A stretch of 64,000 bases of DNA from Clostridia bacterium (GTDB lineage Bacteria; Bacillota; Clostridia; Christensenellales; Aristaeellaceae), in contig JAFXQO010000001.1 in the NCBI GenBank assembly GCA_017527065.1, positions 81,423 to 145,422 of the forward strand, given 5' to 3'. A model generated the notes under the pieces. The model did no database searches. It worked only from the letters and a program-made list of their open reading frames with translations, and was not told the origin of the DNA. This document shows, piece by piece, positions 1-7,261 of the stretch. The position numbers were made by a program, and so were the translations under genes. Within the stretch, counting starts at the first letter, position 1. Every line of letters starts with the position of its first letter.

Positions 1-2
1 GA

Positions 3-707
3 CTGGGCGATACGATCCGCGCGGCCCGCGTCAAGGCCGGCATGACGGCGAAGGCGCTGGGCAAAAAATGCGGCGTGGCGGAATCCTTTATCAACGAGGT
101 GGAGCAGGGCACGAAGATCGTGTCCGACGAGCAGGCGCAGCGCATATTGAAGGTGCTGGGCGTGAAAAATCCCATTTCCACGGAGCTGGAGGTGGCGGCG
201 GAGCCGGACGTGCCTCTGCGCCCCAGGCCCCGGCCCTACGTCATTCCGGTGAAAAAGCCGGAGGAGAAGGTGACGAAGGAGGAGCAGGAGGCGACCCAGG
301 CCAGCGCCGACGCCTGGCTGGACGCGTTGGGCGGCGTGGTGAAGCGCGTGCCCATCATGGACAAGGACGGCGTGGTCATCGACCACCGGCTGATGCCGGT
401 CATCGGCGGCAAGATCGAAGGCGGCCATCCGGACAAGGTGCTCTTTTTCCGCATGGAGGACAACTCCATGCGGGGCTTCCGGGTGTTCGCCGGCGACCTG
501 CTCTTGACCGTGCCCGCCGCCGTGCCGGTGGACGACGCCATCATGCTCCTGCAGATGGACGGGCGGCGCGTGGTGCGCAAGATCAAGAAGCAGGACGGCG
601 GCAAGCTCCTCCTGCAGAGCTACGAATACGAGTTCGAGGGTCAGGTCGTGGCGCTGAAGGACGCGCTGGTGCTGGGCCGCTGCGTGCGGCTGGAGAGGGC
701 GCTGTAG
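3..707 (+). CDS. XRE-type HTH / S24 (LexA-like) regulator, 5' truncated
   Basis: The frame is open to the window edge, so the true start is missing; 234 residues are visible. Residues 1-57 form a Cro/C1-type helix-turn-helix (AGMTAKALGKKCGVAESFINEVE). A Pro/Glu-rich linker follows. The C-terminal half has the S24 peptidase fold: a DNSM motif gives a serine near residue 155, followed by GDLLLT, and VVRKI gives a lysine near 193, the positions of the LexA/CI Ser-Lys dyad. By family this is a DNA-binding repressor that may self-cleave, but I see no clear Ala-Gly cleavage site, so it may be a non-cleaving member. It ends 161 bases before the next gene and its upstream partner is outside the window. 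Confidence 0.75.
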   Translation: MGDTIRAARVKAGMTAKALGKKCGVAESFINEVEQGTKIVSDEQAQRILKVLGVKNPISTELEVAAEPDVPLRPRPRPYVIPVKKPEEKVTKEEQEATQASADAWLDALGGVVKRVPIMDKDGVVIDHRLMPVIGGKIEGGHPDKVLFFRMEDNSMRGFRVFAGDLLLTVPAAVPVDDAIMLLQMDGRRVVRKIKKQDGGKLLLQSYEYEFEGQVVALKDALVLGRCVRLERAL

Positions 708-868
708 GAAAATGGGGAATCGGGAAGGCGAACGAGGAGCGCGCCAGTGGCGCGAACAGCGACGAGCGAGCCCAATGAGCAAGGGAGTGTGCGCGCGAAG
801 CGTGCAGGCGACCATTGCGAATTGAATGGCGCAGCGAAGCGAGCAGTGGAATTGAGGAGGCGGGCGCT
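708..868. repeat. Intergenic repeat-like segment
   Basis: This gene-free gap has an AATGGGGAATCGGGAA stretch at its left edge and a perfect short palindrome CGCGCC-agt-GGCGCG (740-754). Further on it contains many GCGAGC/GCGAAGC words and an AATTGAATGGCGC stretch. The G-rich word recurs at 12267-12301. The pattern resembles dispersed intergenic repeats of Clostridia. No conserved small gene or clear promoter is seen; the last bases carry the ribosome binding site of the next gene. Confidence 0.4.
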
Positions 869-1579
869 GTGAAACGGCCGAAGATGATCCTGTTCGATTA
901 CGGCGGCACAATTTTGCGGGAGCCGGATTGCGACTTCCTGCGGGGGGAGCGGGCCGTCTTTGAGCACGTGGTCAAAAACCCGCGCGGCCTGACGCCGGAG
1001 GACATGAGCCGCTTCGAGACGCGGCTTTACCGCGAGTGGGACGCGGCGCGCAAGCTGGGCTTTGAGCCGGGGGAGCTGCAGCCGCTTCGCTTCAAGTATG
1101 AATTCAACGAAATAGAGCTGGACGTGTCCCTGGCCGAGGCGGAAAACATACTCTGGGACAACGCGAGTCCTCTGACCGAGGACTGCCGCACGCCGCATAT
1201 CCTTGAGGCGCTGGACGCGCTGCGCCGGTCAGGCGTCCGCAGCGGCGTGGTCAGCAACATCGGCTGGTCGGCCGCGGCCCTGCGGCGGCGGATCGACCTG
1301 CTGCTGCCGGATAACGGGTTCGAGTTCGTCATCGCTTCCTGCGCCTACGGCATCCGCAAGCCGGACAGGCGGCTGTTCGACCTGGCGCTGAGGAAGGCGC
1401 AGCTGCCGCCCGAGGACGTCTGGTTCTGCGGCGACACCTTCGAGACGGACATCGTGGGCGCCGCCGCCGCGGGGTTGACGCCCGTGTTCTACGCGCCGGG
1501 CGGCGATCCGCGCGAAGGCGAGGCTCCGCAGCACGCGGTCATCACGGACTTGGAACAACTCGTTGAAATGATAGGATAA
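869..1579 (+). CDS. HAD superfamily hydrolase (subfamily IA type)
   Basis: A 236-residue haloacid-dehalogenase-like phosphohydrolase. Motif I is DYGGT near the N-terminus, where DxDGT is usual, so the general acid/base Asp is replaced by Gly. That favours a specialised or weak phosphatase. Motif II is VVSNIG, motif III the RKPD lysine, and motif IV FCGDTFETDIVGA. The GTG start is chosen because GAGGAGG lies 8 bases upstream and the FDYGGT motif then falls at the normal distance from the N-terminus. Substrate cannot be predicted. It ends at a strong terminator facing the next gene. Confidence 0.8.
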   Translation: MKRPKMILFDYGGTILREPDCDFLRGERAVFEHVVKNPRGLTPEDMSRFETRLYREWDAARKLGFEPGELQPLRFKYEFNEIELDVSLAEAENILWDNASPLTEDCRTPHILEALDALRRSGVRSGVVSNIGWSAAALRRRIDLLLPDNGFEFVIASCAYGIRKPDRRLFDLALRKAQLPPEDVWFCGDTFETDIVGAAAAGLTPVFYAPGGDPREGEAPQHAVITDLEQLVEMIG

Positions 1580-1591
1580 GGGCGAAATAAG

Positions 1592-1629
1592 CAGAGCTGC
1601 TTCATTAAGTGAAACAGCTCTGGTTTTTT
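1592..1629 (+). terminator. Rho-independent terminator of the HAD gene
   Basis: CAGAGCTGcTTCA pairs with TGAAaCAGCTCTG across a short TTAAG loop and is followed by six T residues. The hairpin overlaps the last codons of the convergent Cof-type gene. Confidence 0.85.
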
Positions 1630-2450
1630 ATAATCGCTTCGATCACCTTCGCCGCCCCGTCGTGCTCGTTGTCCTCCGTGACGAAGCGGCAGGCCCGCTT
1701 GACCTCTTCCGTGGCGTTGCCCATGGCCACGGCCGCGCCCGCGGCGCGGAGGAGTCCCAGGTCGTTGCCGTCGTCGCCGACGGCGAGGGTGTCGGCGCGA
1801 TCGACGCCGAGGGACGCCGCCAGGTCGAGGAAGGCCAGGCCCTTGTCCGCCTCCGGGTGGCCGATCTCCAGGTTCAGGCCGCGGTTGCCGCGGGTGGTCA
1901 CGACGCTGAGGCCCGGCCAGCCGGCCATCTCGGCGGCCATGGCGCGGTGCGCGACCTCGTCGTTTGTGTCGACGCAGATGTTCTCGATGCCGTTCTCGTC
2001 CCCGTCGATCAGGGCGAGAAGGTCGTCGCAGGCACGGCGGCTGGCGAGGCCGTAGGCCAGGTTGCCGCGCTCCCGGTATTCTTCCATCAGCGCGTCGTAG
2101 TAGGGGCGCTGGCCGTAGCCCAGCCCGCCGGTGAAGGCGGTCACGCCCAGGCCCCGCCGGAGGGCGGCGGCCGCGATGGCCTTCGCCGCGTCCTTCGGGA
2201 TGTACCGCCCCCGCAGCAGCGCGTCTGTTCCGGCGTCGTGGGTGGTGGCGCCGTTGGAGGCGATGACGTAGGCCACGGCGGCGAGGCGGATGTTCTCCGT
2301 GACGCCGCGAAGGGGGCGGCCGGTGACATAGGCCACGAATATGCCCGCGCGCGCCGCCGCCTCGATGGCCTCGCGGGTGCGCGGGGTGAGCCGCTTCGCG
2401 CGGTTGAGCAGCGTGCCGTCGATGTCCAGGCCGATGAGCTTCACGGGCAT
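1605..2450 (-). CDS. Cof-type HAD-IIB phosphatase
   Basis: A 281-residue member of the Cof/YidA family of sugar-phosphate or flavin/pyridoxal-phosphate phosphatases. Motif I is GLDIDGTLL at the N-terminus, motif II a VTGRP segment, the cap domain lies between about 80 and 190, and motif IV is AVGDDGNDLGLLRAAG near the C-terminus, followed by GNATEEVK as in the family. Length is typical. GGAGGAG lies just upstream of the ATG. It converges with the preceding HAD gene and is followed after 13 bases, on the same strand upstream, by the DUF368 gene, so the two may be cotranscribed. The family is promiscuous, so no substrate is assigned. Confidence 0.88.
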   Translation of the reverse strand: MPVKLIGLDIDGTLLNRAKRLTPRTREAIEAAARAGIFVAYVTGRPLRGVTENIRLAAVAYVIASNGATTHDAGTDALLRGRYIPKDAAKAIAAAALRRGLGVTAFTGGLGYGQRPYYDALMEEYRERGNLAYGLASRRACDDLLALIDGDENGIENICVDTNDEVAHRAMAAEMAGWPGLSVVTTRGNRGLNLEIGHPEADKGLAFLDLAASLGVDRADTLAVGDDGNDLGLLRAAGAAVAMGNATEEVKRACRFVTEDNEHDGAAKVIEAIIKNQSCFT

Positions 2451-2463
2451 GGGCTCTCCTCCC

Positions 2464-3342
2464 TCATTCGGAGATGCGGTTGCACAGGGTGATGGCCGCG
2501 AAGCCCACGACCACCATCAGGATGGGCCAGAAGGCCAGCATCTGGCTCCAGCCGGGGAAGATGCACAGAATCGAACCCAGCACGAAGCCCAATATGGCGG
2601 CGTAAGACGGGCGCTTGAATTTCTTAAGCAGCCACTTGATGAGCTTGGCCACGGTGAACAGCCCGATGACGCAGCCCAGGCCGAAGGGAACGAGCACAAG
2701 GAAGTTCAGGTCGGCCACGGCGGTGATGATGGTCTCGTAGAAGCCGATGAGCAGCATCACGAAGGAGCCGCTGATGCCGGGAATGATCATGGTGGTCACG
2801 GCGATCACGCCGTAGACGATATACAGCAGCGTGTCGAGCAGGCTGAACCCGCCGCCCGCCCCGCCCGCGGCGGCTTTCGCGGCGGCCTTGGCCGCTTCCT
2901 TGGCCTCGTTGGTGCTGGCGGTGGAGAGGGCCATGGGGATCATGAGGGCGAAGGTCACGATCAGGGGGATGATGTTGCCCGCGTTGAATACCCACTTGCT
3001 CTTGCCGGTGCGCTTGCTCTTCTTTTTGAAGGCGAAGCCCGCGATGATGGGGATGCTGCCCAGGATCACGCCGATGAAGAAGGCGTTCGCCTCGGCGGCG
3101 TGGTTCACCAGCACCCATTTCATCAGCTTGCCGAAGGCCAGTATGCCCACCACCGCGCCCGCGCCGAACACGGCCACGAAGGGGAGCTCCTTCTTGAAAT
3201 CCTTGCGGATGTTCGCAATGAGGTTGATGAGGCGCTCGTACACGCCGAACACGACGGCCATGGTGCCGCCGCTCACCCCGGGAATGACGTTCGCCAGGCC
3301 GAACACGACGCCCGCGATGAAATTATAAAGATGGTGAAGCAT
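2464..3342 (-). CDS. DUF368 membrane protein, probable undecaprenyl-phosphate translocase (PopT-like)
   Basis: A 292-residue polytopic membrane protein. The N-terminus (FIAGVVFGLANVIPGVSGGTMA) and the internal repeat near residues 180-200 (MIIPGISGSFVMLLIGFYE) are the two signature PGxSG motifs of DUF368, related by inverted-repeat topology. About eight hydrophobic segments are visible, with an Ala/Gly-rich loop near 160-175. DUF368 proteins (PopT) have been shown in other bacteria to flip the lipid carrier undecaprenyl phosphate back across the membrane for cell-wall synthesis; assignment here is by family. The ATG at 3342 is chosen because AGGAGGA precedes it at good spacing. Confidence 0.85.
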   Translation of the reverse strand: MLHHLYNFIAGVVFGLANVIPGVSGGTMAVVFGVYERLINLIANIRKDFKKELPFVAVFGAGAVVGILAFGKLMKWVLVNHAAEANAFFIGVILGSIPIIAGFAFKKKSKRTGKSKWVFNAGNIIPLIVTFALMIPMALSTASTNEAKEAAKAAAKAAAGGAGGGFSLLDTLLYIVYGVIAVTTMIIPGISGSFVMLLIGFYETIITAVADLNFLVLVPFGLGCVIGLFTVAKLIKWLLKKFKRPSYAAILGFVLGSILCIFPGWSQMLAFWPILMVVVGFAAITLCNRISE

Positions 3343-3379
3343 GGTCTTCCTCCTGAACGGTTGAAATGATTTCCCGTTT

Positions 3380-3408
3380 AATATAGCGGAGCGGCGGCGC
3401 GCTGTCAA
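3380..3408 (-). promoter_or_regulatory. Sigma-A-type promoter for the DUF368 gene
   Basis: Minus-strand TTGACA (3403-3408) and TATATT (3380-3385) are separated by 17 bases, about 40 bases upstream of the start codon. Confidence 0.75.
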
Positions 3409-3465
3409 GGATTATTGAATCAAGATTGCGCATATTTTTGTCTCTGTGATTTACGGAAACTTAAC

Positions 3466-3494
3466 TGTAACGAATCGGGCGTTGGCCCGTCTAA
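3466..3494 (+). promoter_or_regulatory. ECF-type promoter (TGTAAC - 16 - CGTCTAA)
   Basis: TGTAAC at 3466-3471 and CGTCTAA at 3488-3494 with a 16-base spacer resemble -35/-10 elements of extracytoplasmic-function sigma factors (AAC and CGTC cores). No sigma-A boxes are visible there. The position 32 bases before the sigma gene suggests autoregulation, which is inference. Confidence 0.6.
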
Positions 3495-3525
3495 CCGGTG
3501 TGAAAGGCAGAAAGGAGGCGCGCGC

Positions 3526-4011
3526 ATGATTGACGAGCGGGGCGAAAAGCTGTACGAAGCCTGTTACATGCGGGTGTTCTCCTACGCCATGACGCTTTCG
3601 GGCAGCCGGGCGCAGGCGGAGGAACTCACGCAGGAGGCCTTCTTCCGGGCCATCTCGAAGCGAAGCGGCTTCCGGGGCGATTCGGACGAGGCGACCTGGC
3701 TGTGCGCCATCGTCAAAAACCTGTTCCTCGATGAAAAGCGGCGCGAGAGCCGGCGCGCGCCGATGCCGGAGGAACTGCCCGACCCGGCCCGGGGCGTGGA
3801 GCAGACGGCCGTGGAGCGGGACGCGTCATTCCGCATCCACAAGGCGCTGCACGCGCTGGAGGAGCCGTACAGGGAAGTGTTTGAGCTGAGGATATTCGGC
3901 GAGCTGAGCTTCCAGGACATCGGATCCATCTTCGGAAGGACCGAGAACTGGGCCAGGGTGACATACCACCGGGCGAAGCTCAAGCTGCAGGAAAGGATGA
4001 GTGAGAAATGA
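3526..4011 (+). CDS. ECF RNA polymerase sigma factor
   Basis: A 161-residue sigma-70 family ECF factor with region 2 (about 8-75; YMRVFSYAMTLSGSRAQAEELTQEAF) and region 4 (about 105-155; LEEPYREVFELRIFGELSFQDIGSIFGRTENWARVTYHRAK, a helix-turn-helix) and no region 3. The start at 3526 follows AAAGGAGG; an in-frame extension upstream lacks sigma similarity. The anti-sigma gene overlaps its stop by 4 bases (ATGA), so the pair is translationally coupled. The FGRTENWARV stretch and the zinc-finger partner fit the ZAS anti-sigma arrangement. Target stress is unknown; an envelope signal is likely. Confidence 0.9.
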   Translation: MIDERGEKLYEACYMRVFSYAMTLSGSRAQAEELTQEAFFRAISKRSGFRGDSDEATWLCAIVKNLFLDEKRRESRRAPMPEELPDPARGVEQTAVERDASFRIHKALHALEEPYREVFELRIFGELSFQDIGSIFGRTENWARVTYHRAKLKLQERMSEK

Positions 4012-4748
4012 AAACCGATTGCGAAGTGATCCGCGACCTTCTGCCGCTCTACGCGGACGAGGCGTGCAGCGGCAAGAGCCGCGAGCTGGTGGACGAGCAC
4101 CTGGGCGAGTGCCCGGCCTGTCGGGATATGCTGGAAAAGCTCCGCGCCACGGAGCTCGAAAGCGGCCTGAAGCGCGAAAAGACGACGGTCATCGACTACG
4201 CCATGCGGCAGTTCAGGCGGCGCTCCGCCACGGTGGGCTTGCTGGTCACGGTGCTGATCATGATTCCGCTCGCGCTGATTTTGATGAGGAGCTTCCTGGT
4301 CAACCTGCAGACTGATTGGATTTATATCGTACTGGCGTCCATGCTCGTTCTGGCTTCGGTGATCGCCGTGCCGATCCTGGTGCGGGAAGACAAGCTGTTC
4401 TGGACGTTCTGCGCCTTCACGGCCAGCCTCATGGTGCTGCTGTTCGTCACGTGCCTCTACGTTCATGGCGACTGGTTCTGGATCGCCTCCAGCGCCACGC
4501 TGTTCGGCCTGGCGGTGGCGTTCCTGCCCGCCCTGGTTCACGCGCGGCCGGTGAAGCGGCTGATCGGAAACAGCAACAAAGCGCTGATCGTGGTCAGCAT
4601 CGACGCCGCCCTGTTCCTGAACATGCTGAATATGATCCGGGCCGAAGGCTGTTTGACGCCCAGCGTGGCGCTGTTCACGCTGCTCGAGCTCGCCGGTGTG
4701 GCGTTTGTCGCCATTGAGATCATCCGGAGAACAGGAAAAAAGGAATAG
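4008..4748 (+). CDS. Membrane anti-sigma factor with zinc-finger (ZAS-type) N-terminus
   Basis: A 246-residue protein. The cytoplasmic N-terminus has the anti-sigma zinc motif HLGECPAC (His-x3-Cys-x2-Cys, about residues 32-39) and a DLLPLYADEACS lead-in typical of DUF-zf-HC2 proteins. About six hydrophobic segments follow from residue 75 on, with no large extracytoplasmic domain, so signal sensing is probably within the membrane. It overlaps the sigma gene by 4 bases and is closed by a strong terminator. By family it should hold the sigma factor inactive until an envelope signal. Confidence 0.85.
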   Translation: MKTDCEVIRDLLPLYADEACSGKSRELVDEHLGECPACRDMLEKLRATELESGLKREKTTVIDYAMRQFRRRSATVGLLVTVLIMIPLALILMRSFLVNLQTDWIYIVLASMLVLASVIAVPILVREDKLFWTFCAFTASLMVLLFVTCLYVHGDWFWIASSATLFGLAVAFLPALVHARPVKRLIGNSNKALIVVSIDAALFLNMLNMIRAEGCLTPSVALFTLLELAGVAFVAIEIIRRTGKKE

Positions 4749-4758
4749 AAAACGACAT

Positions 4759-4795
4759 AAGGCGCGGGGGACGAAATCGTCCTCCGCGCCTTTTC
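4759..4795. terminator. Bidirectional terminator between the anti-sigma gene and purB
   Basis: AAGGCGCGGgGGACGA pairs with TCcTCCGCGCCTT, followed by T residues on the plus strand and preceded by A residues for the minus strand. It lies between two convergent genes. Confidence 0.85.
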
Positions 4796-4810
4796 AATAT
4801 CATGCTTTTA

Positions 4811-6238
4811 TCACACGCGAATGTCGCCGATGTCCTGCGCCGCCTCGCCCGCGAGCAGCGGGTCGATGTACTCCGCGATGAATTCCTCCACCTGCTGAGG
4901 GGCGCGGCCGATGTACAGCTTCGCGTCCAGCAGGCCGGCCAAGTCTTCGCGGTTCAGGGGGAAGGTGGGGTCGTCCGCGATGCGGTCCAGCAGGTCGTTG
5001 TCCAGGCCCTCGGCCTTCACCCGCGCGGCCGCGGCCTGGGAGTGCACGCGGATCTTCTCGTGCAGATCCTGCCGGTCGCCGCCCAGGCGCACCGCCTCCA
5101 TGAGGATGTTCTCGGTGCACATGAAGGGCAGGTTTTCGTCGATGTCCCGCCGGATCATCTTGGGATACACCACCATGCCGCCGGCGATGTTGGCGTAGAG
5201 CTCCAGCACGGCGTCGGTGGCGAGGAACGCTTCCGGGAGGCTCAGCCGGCGGTTGGCGGAGTCGTCCAGCGTCCGCTCGAACCACTGGGTGCTGGCGGTC
5301 ATGGCGGCGTCCTGGGTGAGGGCCATCACATGGCGGCTGAGGGCGCAGATGCGCTCCGAGCGCATGGGATTGCGCTTGTAGGCCATGGCGGAGGAGCCGA
5401 TCTGGTTCTTCTCGAAAGGTTCCTCGATCTCGCGCATGTGCTGCAGGAGCCGCAGGTCCTGCGCAAATTTATAGGCGCTCTGCGCGACGCCGGAGAGCAC
5501 GGAGAGCACCCGGCTGTCCACCTTGCGGGGATAGGTCTGGCCGGAAACGGGAAACACCCGCGGCAGGCCCATCTTTTCGGCGATCATCCGGTCGAGGGCC
5601 TTCACCTTTTCCTGGTCGTCGTCGAACAGGGCCATGAAGCTGGCCTGGGTGCCGGTGGTGCCGCGGCTGCCCAGCATTTTGAGGGAGGCGGCCGCGTCGT
5701 CCAGGTCGTTTACGTCCATGAGCAGGTCCTGCATCCACAGCGCGGCGCGCTTCCCCACCGTGACCAGCTGGGCGGGCTGCAGGTGCGTAAAGCCCAGGGT
5801 GGGCATGTCCTTATATTCCAGGGCGAAGGCGCGCAGGCGGCGCAGCGTTTCAAGGAGCTTTCCCCGGATGATTTGCAGGCCGTCGCGGAGGATGAGGATG
5901 TCGGTGTTGTCGGTCACGTAGCAGCTCGTGGCCCCCAGGTGGATGATGCCGCGGGCGTCGGGGCATACGTCGCCATAGGCGTGCACGTGGGCCATCACGT
6001 CGTGCCGCACGCACTCCTCGTGGCGGCGGGCGTTTTCGTAGTCGATGTCGTCCACGTGGGCCTTCATCTGGTCGATCTGCGCCTGGGTGATGTTCAGGCC
6101 CAGTTCCTTTTCGGCTTCGGCCAGGGCGATCCACAGGCGCCGCCAGGTGGTGAATTTATGATCGGGCGAGAAGAGATAGAGCATCTCCTTGCTGGCGTAG
6201 CGGCTGCCCAGCGGCGTTTCATAGGCGGTATTGCTCAT
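4811..6238 (-). CDS. purB: Adenylosuccinate lyase
   Basis: A 475-residue fumarase/aspartase-superfamily enzyme that removes fumarate from SAICAR and from adenylosuccinate in purine synthesis. The signature loop GSSAMAYKRNPMRSE carries the catalytic serine. The N-terminal SRYASKEMLYLFSPDHKFTTWRRLW and the GFTHLQPAQ motif match the longer clostridial/eukaryote-like PurB type. The ATG at 6238 is preceded by AAGGAGG; an upstream in-frame extension lies in hairpin-rich DNA and is rejected. purA, the step before it in AMP synthesis, lies 1 kb upstream on the same strand. Confidence 0.95.
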   Translation of the reverse strand: MSNTAYETPLGSRYASKEMLYLFSPDHKFTTWRRLWIALAEAEKELGLNITQAQIDQMKAHVDDIDYENARRHEECVRHDVMAHVHAYGDVCPDARGIIHLGATSCYVTDNTDILILRDGLQIIRGKLLETLRRLRAFALEYKDMPTLGFTHLQPAQLVTVGKRAALWMQDLLMDVNDLDDAAASLKMLGSRGTTGTQASFMALFDDDQEKVKALDRMIAEKMGLPRVFPVSGQTYPRKVDSRVLSVLSGVAQSAYKFAQDLRLLQHMREIEEPFEKNQIGSSAMAYKRNPMRSERICALSRHVMALTQDAAMTASTQWFERTLDDSANRRLSLPEAFLATDAVLELYANIAGGMVVYPKMIRRDIDENLPFMCTENILMEAVRLGGDRQDLHEKIRVHSQAAAARVKAEGLDNDLLDRIADDPTFPLNREDLAGLLDAKLYIGRAPQQVEEFIAEYIDPLLAGEAAQDIGDIRV

Positions 6239-6502
6239 GCGATGGCCTCCTTGGCTTGGTTGAGGGGGATGTATGGTTATGGGGCTTCGCCCCATGCCAG
6301 GCAGGGCTGCCGCCCTGCGCCTGCTTATGAAAGCGCAGCGCAGGGACAAAGCCCCTGCTCAGTGTGGGCGAAGCCCACAAACAAACTTTTCCCCGTCCCC
6401 GCGATGAGCGGGGAAGGGGTGCAGGGGAAGGGGCACGCGACCACGATTGCCGCCAGACCCAGCCAACCATGGCTTATACTGATAGCATTTATTTGATTCG
6501 GT
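6239..6502. repeat. Hairpin-rich intergenic repeat cluster
   Basis: This 264-base gap holds at least four perfect short hairpins: ATGGGGC-ttc-GCCCCAT (6279-6295), GCAGGGC-tgcc-GCCCTGC (6301-6318), GTGGGC-gaa-GCCCAC (6364-6378) and CCCCGC-gatga-GCGGGG (6397-6413). Each has a tiny loop and no T tract, so they are not classical terminators. They look like a composite dispersed repeat (REP-like). No conserved ORF is seen. The stretch separates purB from the purA-esterase pair. Confidence 0.55.
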
Positions 6503-7249
6503 TTACAGGCTGTCCAGCGCGGTGCGCAGGGCGTCGTCTTCCCGGGGCTTGTCGGCGAAGACCTTGTCTTTCCTCTCCAGCGCTTTGAACGCCTCGTAAT
6601 AGCGCAGGCCGAATTCGCGCAGCGCCGGGGCGTTGAAGTGCAGGTTGTCCGGCCGGCCGTCAAGGCCCGCGGCGGACACGTAGCCCGTCATGGGGTGCGC
6701 GGCGGTGAACTCCCTGATCTGCCGGTCGATTTCGCGCCAGTAGGGGCGGATCTCCCCGCGGTTTTCGAGGAATTCGCCCAGCCCGCCGGCCAGGAACGGC
6801 ACGTCGTGAAGGTTCAGCGCCCGCGAGAGCGCCCCGTAGAAGGCCTCCAGCTTTGCGCCGTAGCCGGACACGAGCGCCGCCTCGCAGTCGGATTCGCCCT
6901 GATGCCACAGGACGCCCGCGATGGTGGAGGTGCGCTCCGCCAGCCGCGCCTGGTAAACCGCGTGGTCGAAGAGCAGGCCGCCCTCCCTCCACTGGTCGAT
7001 GCGGGTGCCGCCGTCGGCGCAGGGAATGAGGCCCACCTCCACGCCGTGCGCGCGCTGGTAGGCGTCCGCGAAGCTCTCGGCCAGGTTGACCCCGGAGAAG
7101 GGCCTGTCGGGATTCACGGGCACGAACAGGCGCTGCCAGCGGCCGTTGCGCAGCACGCGCAGCGACGGGTTTTCGATGCGCGCCACGTCGCCGATGTCGC
7201 CGCGGCCGGCCATGTTGGACTGGCCGATCAGCAGGAACGAATGAATCAT
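6503..7249 (-). CDS. SGNH esterase, sialate O-acetylesterase-like (SASA/CE6 family)
   Basis: A 248-residue protein without signal peptide. It begins with FLLIGQSNMAGRGD, the block I GQSN serine of the SASA family. Other blocks are PCADGGTRIDQW, LWHQGESD (block III-like) and the C-terminal DNLHFNAPALREFG, which supplies the Asp-x2-His of the catalytic triad. The family removes acetyl groups from sialic acids or xylans; the cytoplasmic location here suggests action on imported sugars. It starts 12 bases after purA on the same strand, so it is probably cotranscribed with purA despite the unrelated function. Confidence 0.8.
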   Translation of the reverse strand: MIHSFLLIGQSNMAGRGDIGDVARIENPSLRVLRNGRWQRLFVPVNPDRPFSGVNLAESFADAYQRAHGVEVGLIPCADGGTRIDQWREGGLLFDHAVYQARLAERTSTIAGVLWHQGESDCEAALVSGYGAKLEAFYGALSRALNLHDVPFLAGGLGEFLENRGEIRPYWREIDRQIREFTAAHPMTGYVSAAGLDGRPDNLHFNAPALREFGLRYYEAFKALERKDKVFADKPREDDALRTALDSL

Positions 7250-7261
7250 GGCCTTATCTCC

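Noticed and set aside
641-1198. Minus-strand frame across the first intergenic repeat and HAD gene
   Set aside because: Antisense of the HAD gene and repeat, without motifs.
2341-3369. Long plus-strand open frame opposite the DUF368 gene
   Set aside because: His/Gly/Asp-rich shadow translation of the minus-strand gene, with no family features.
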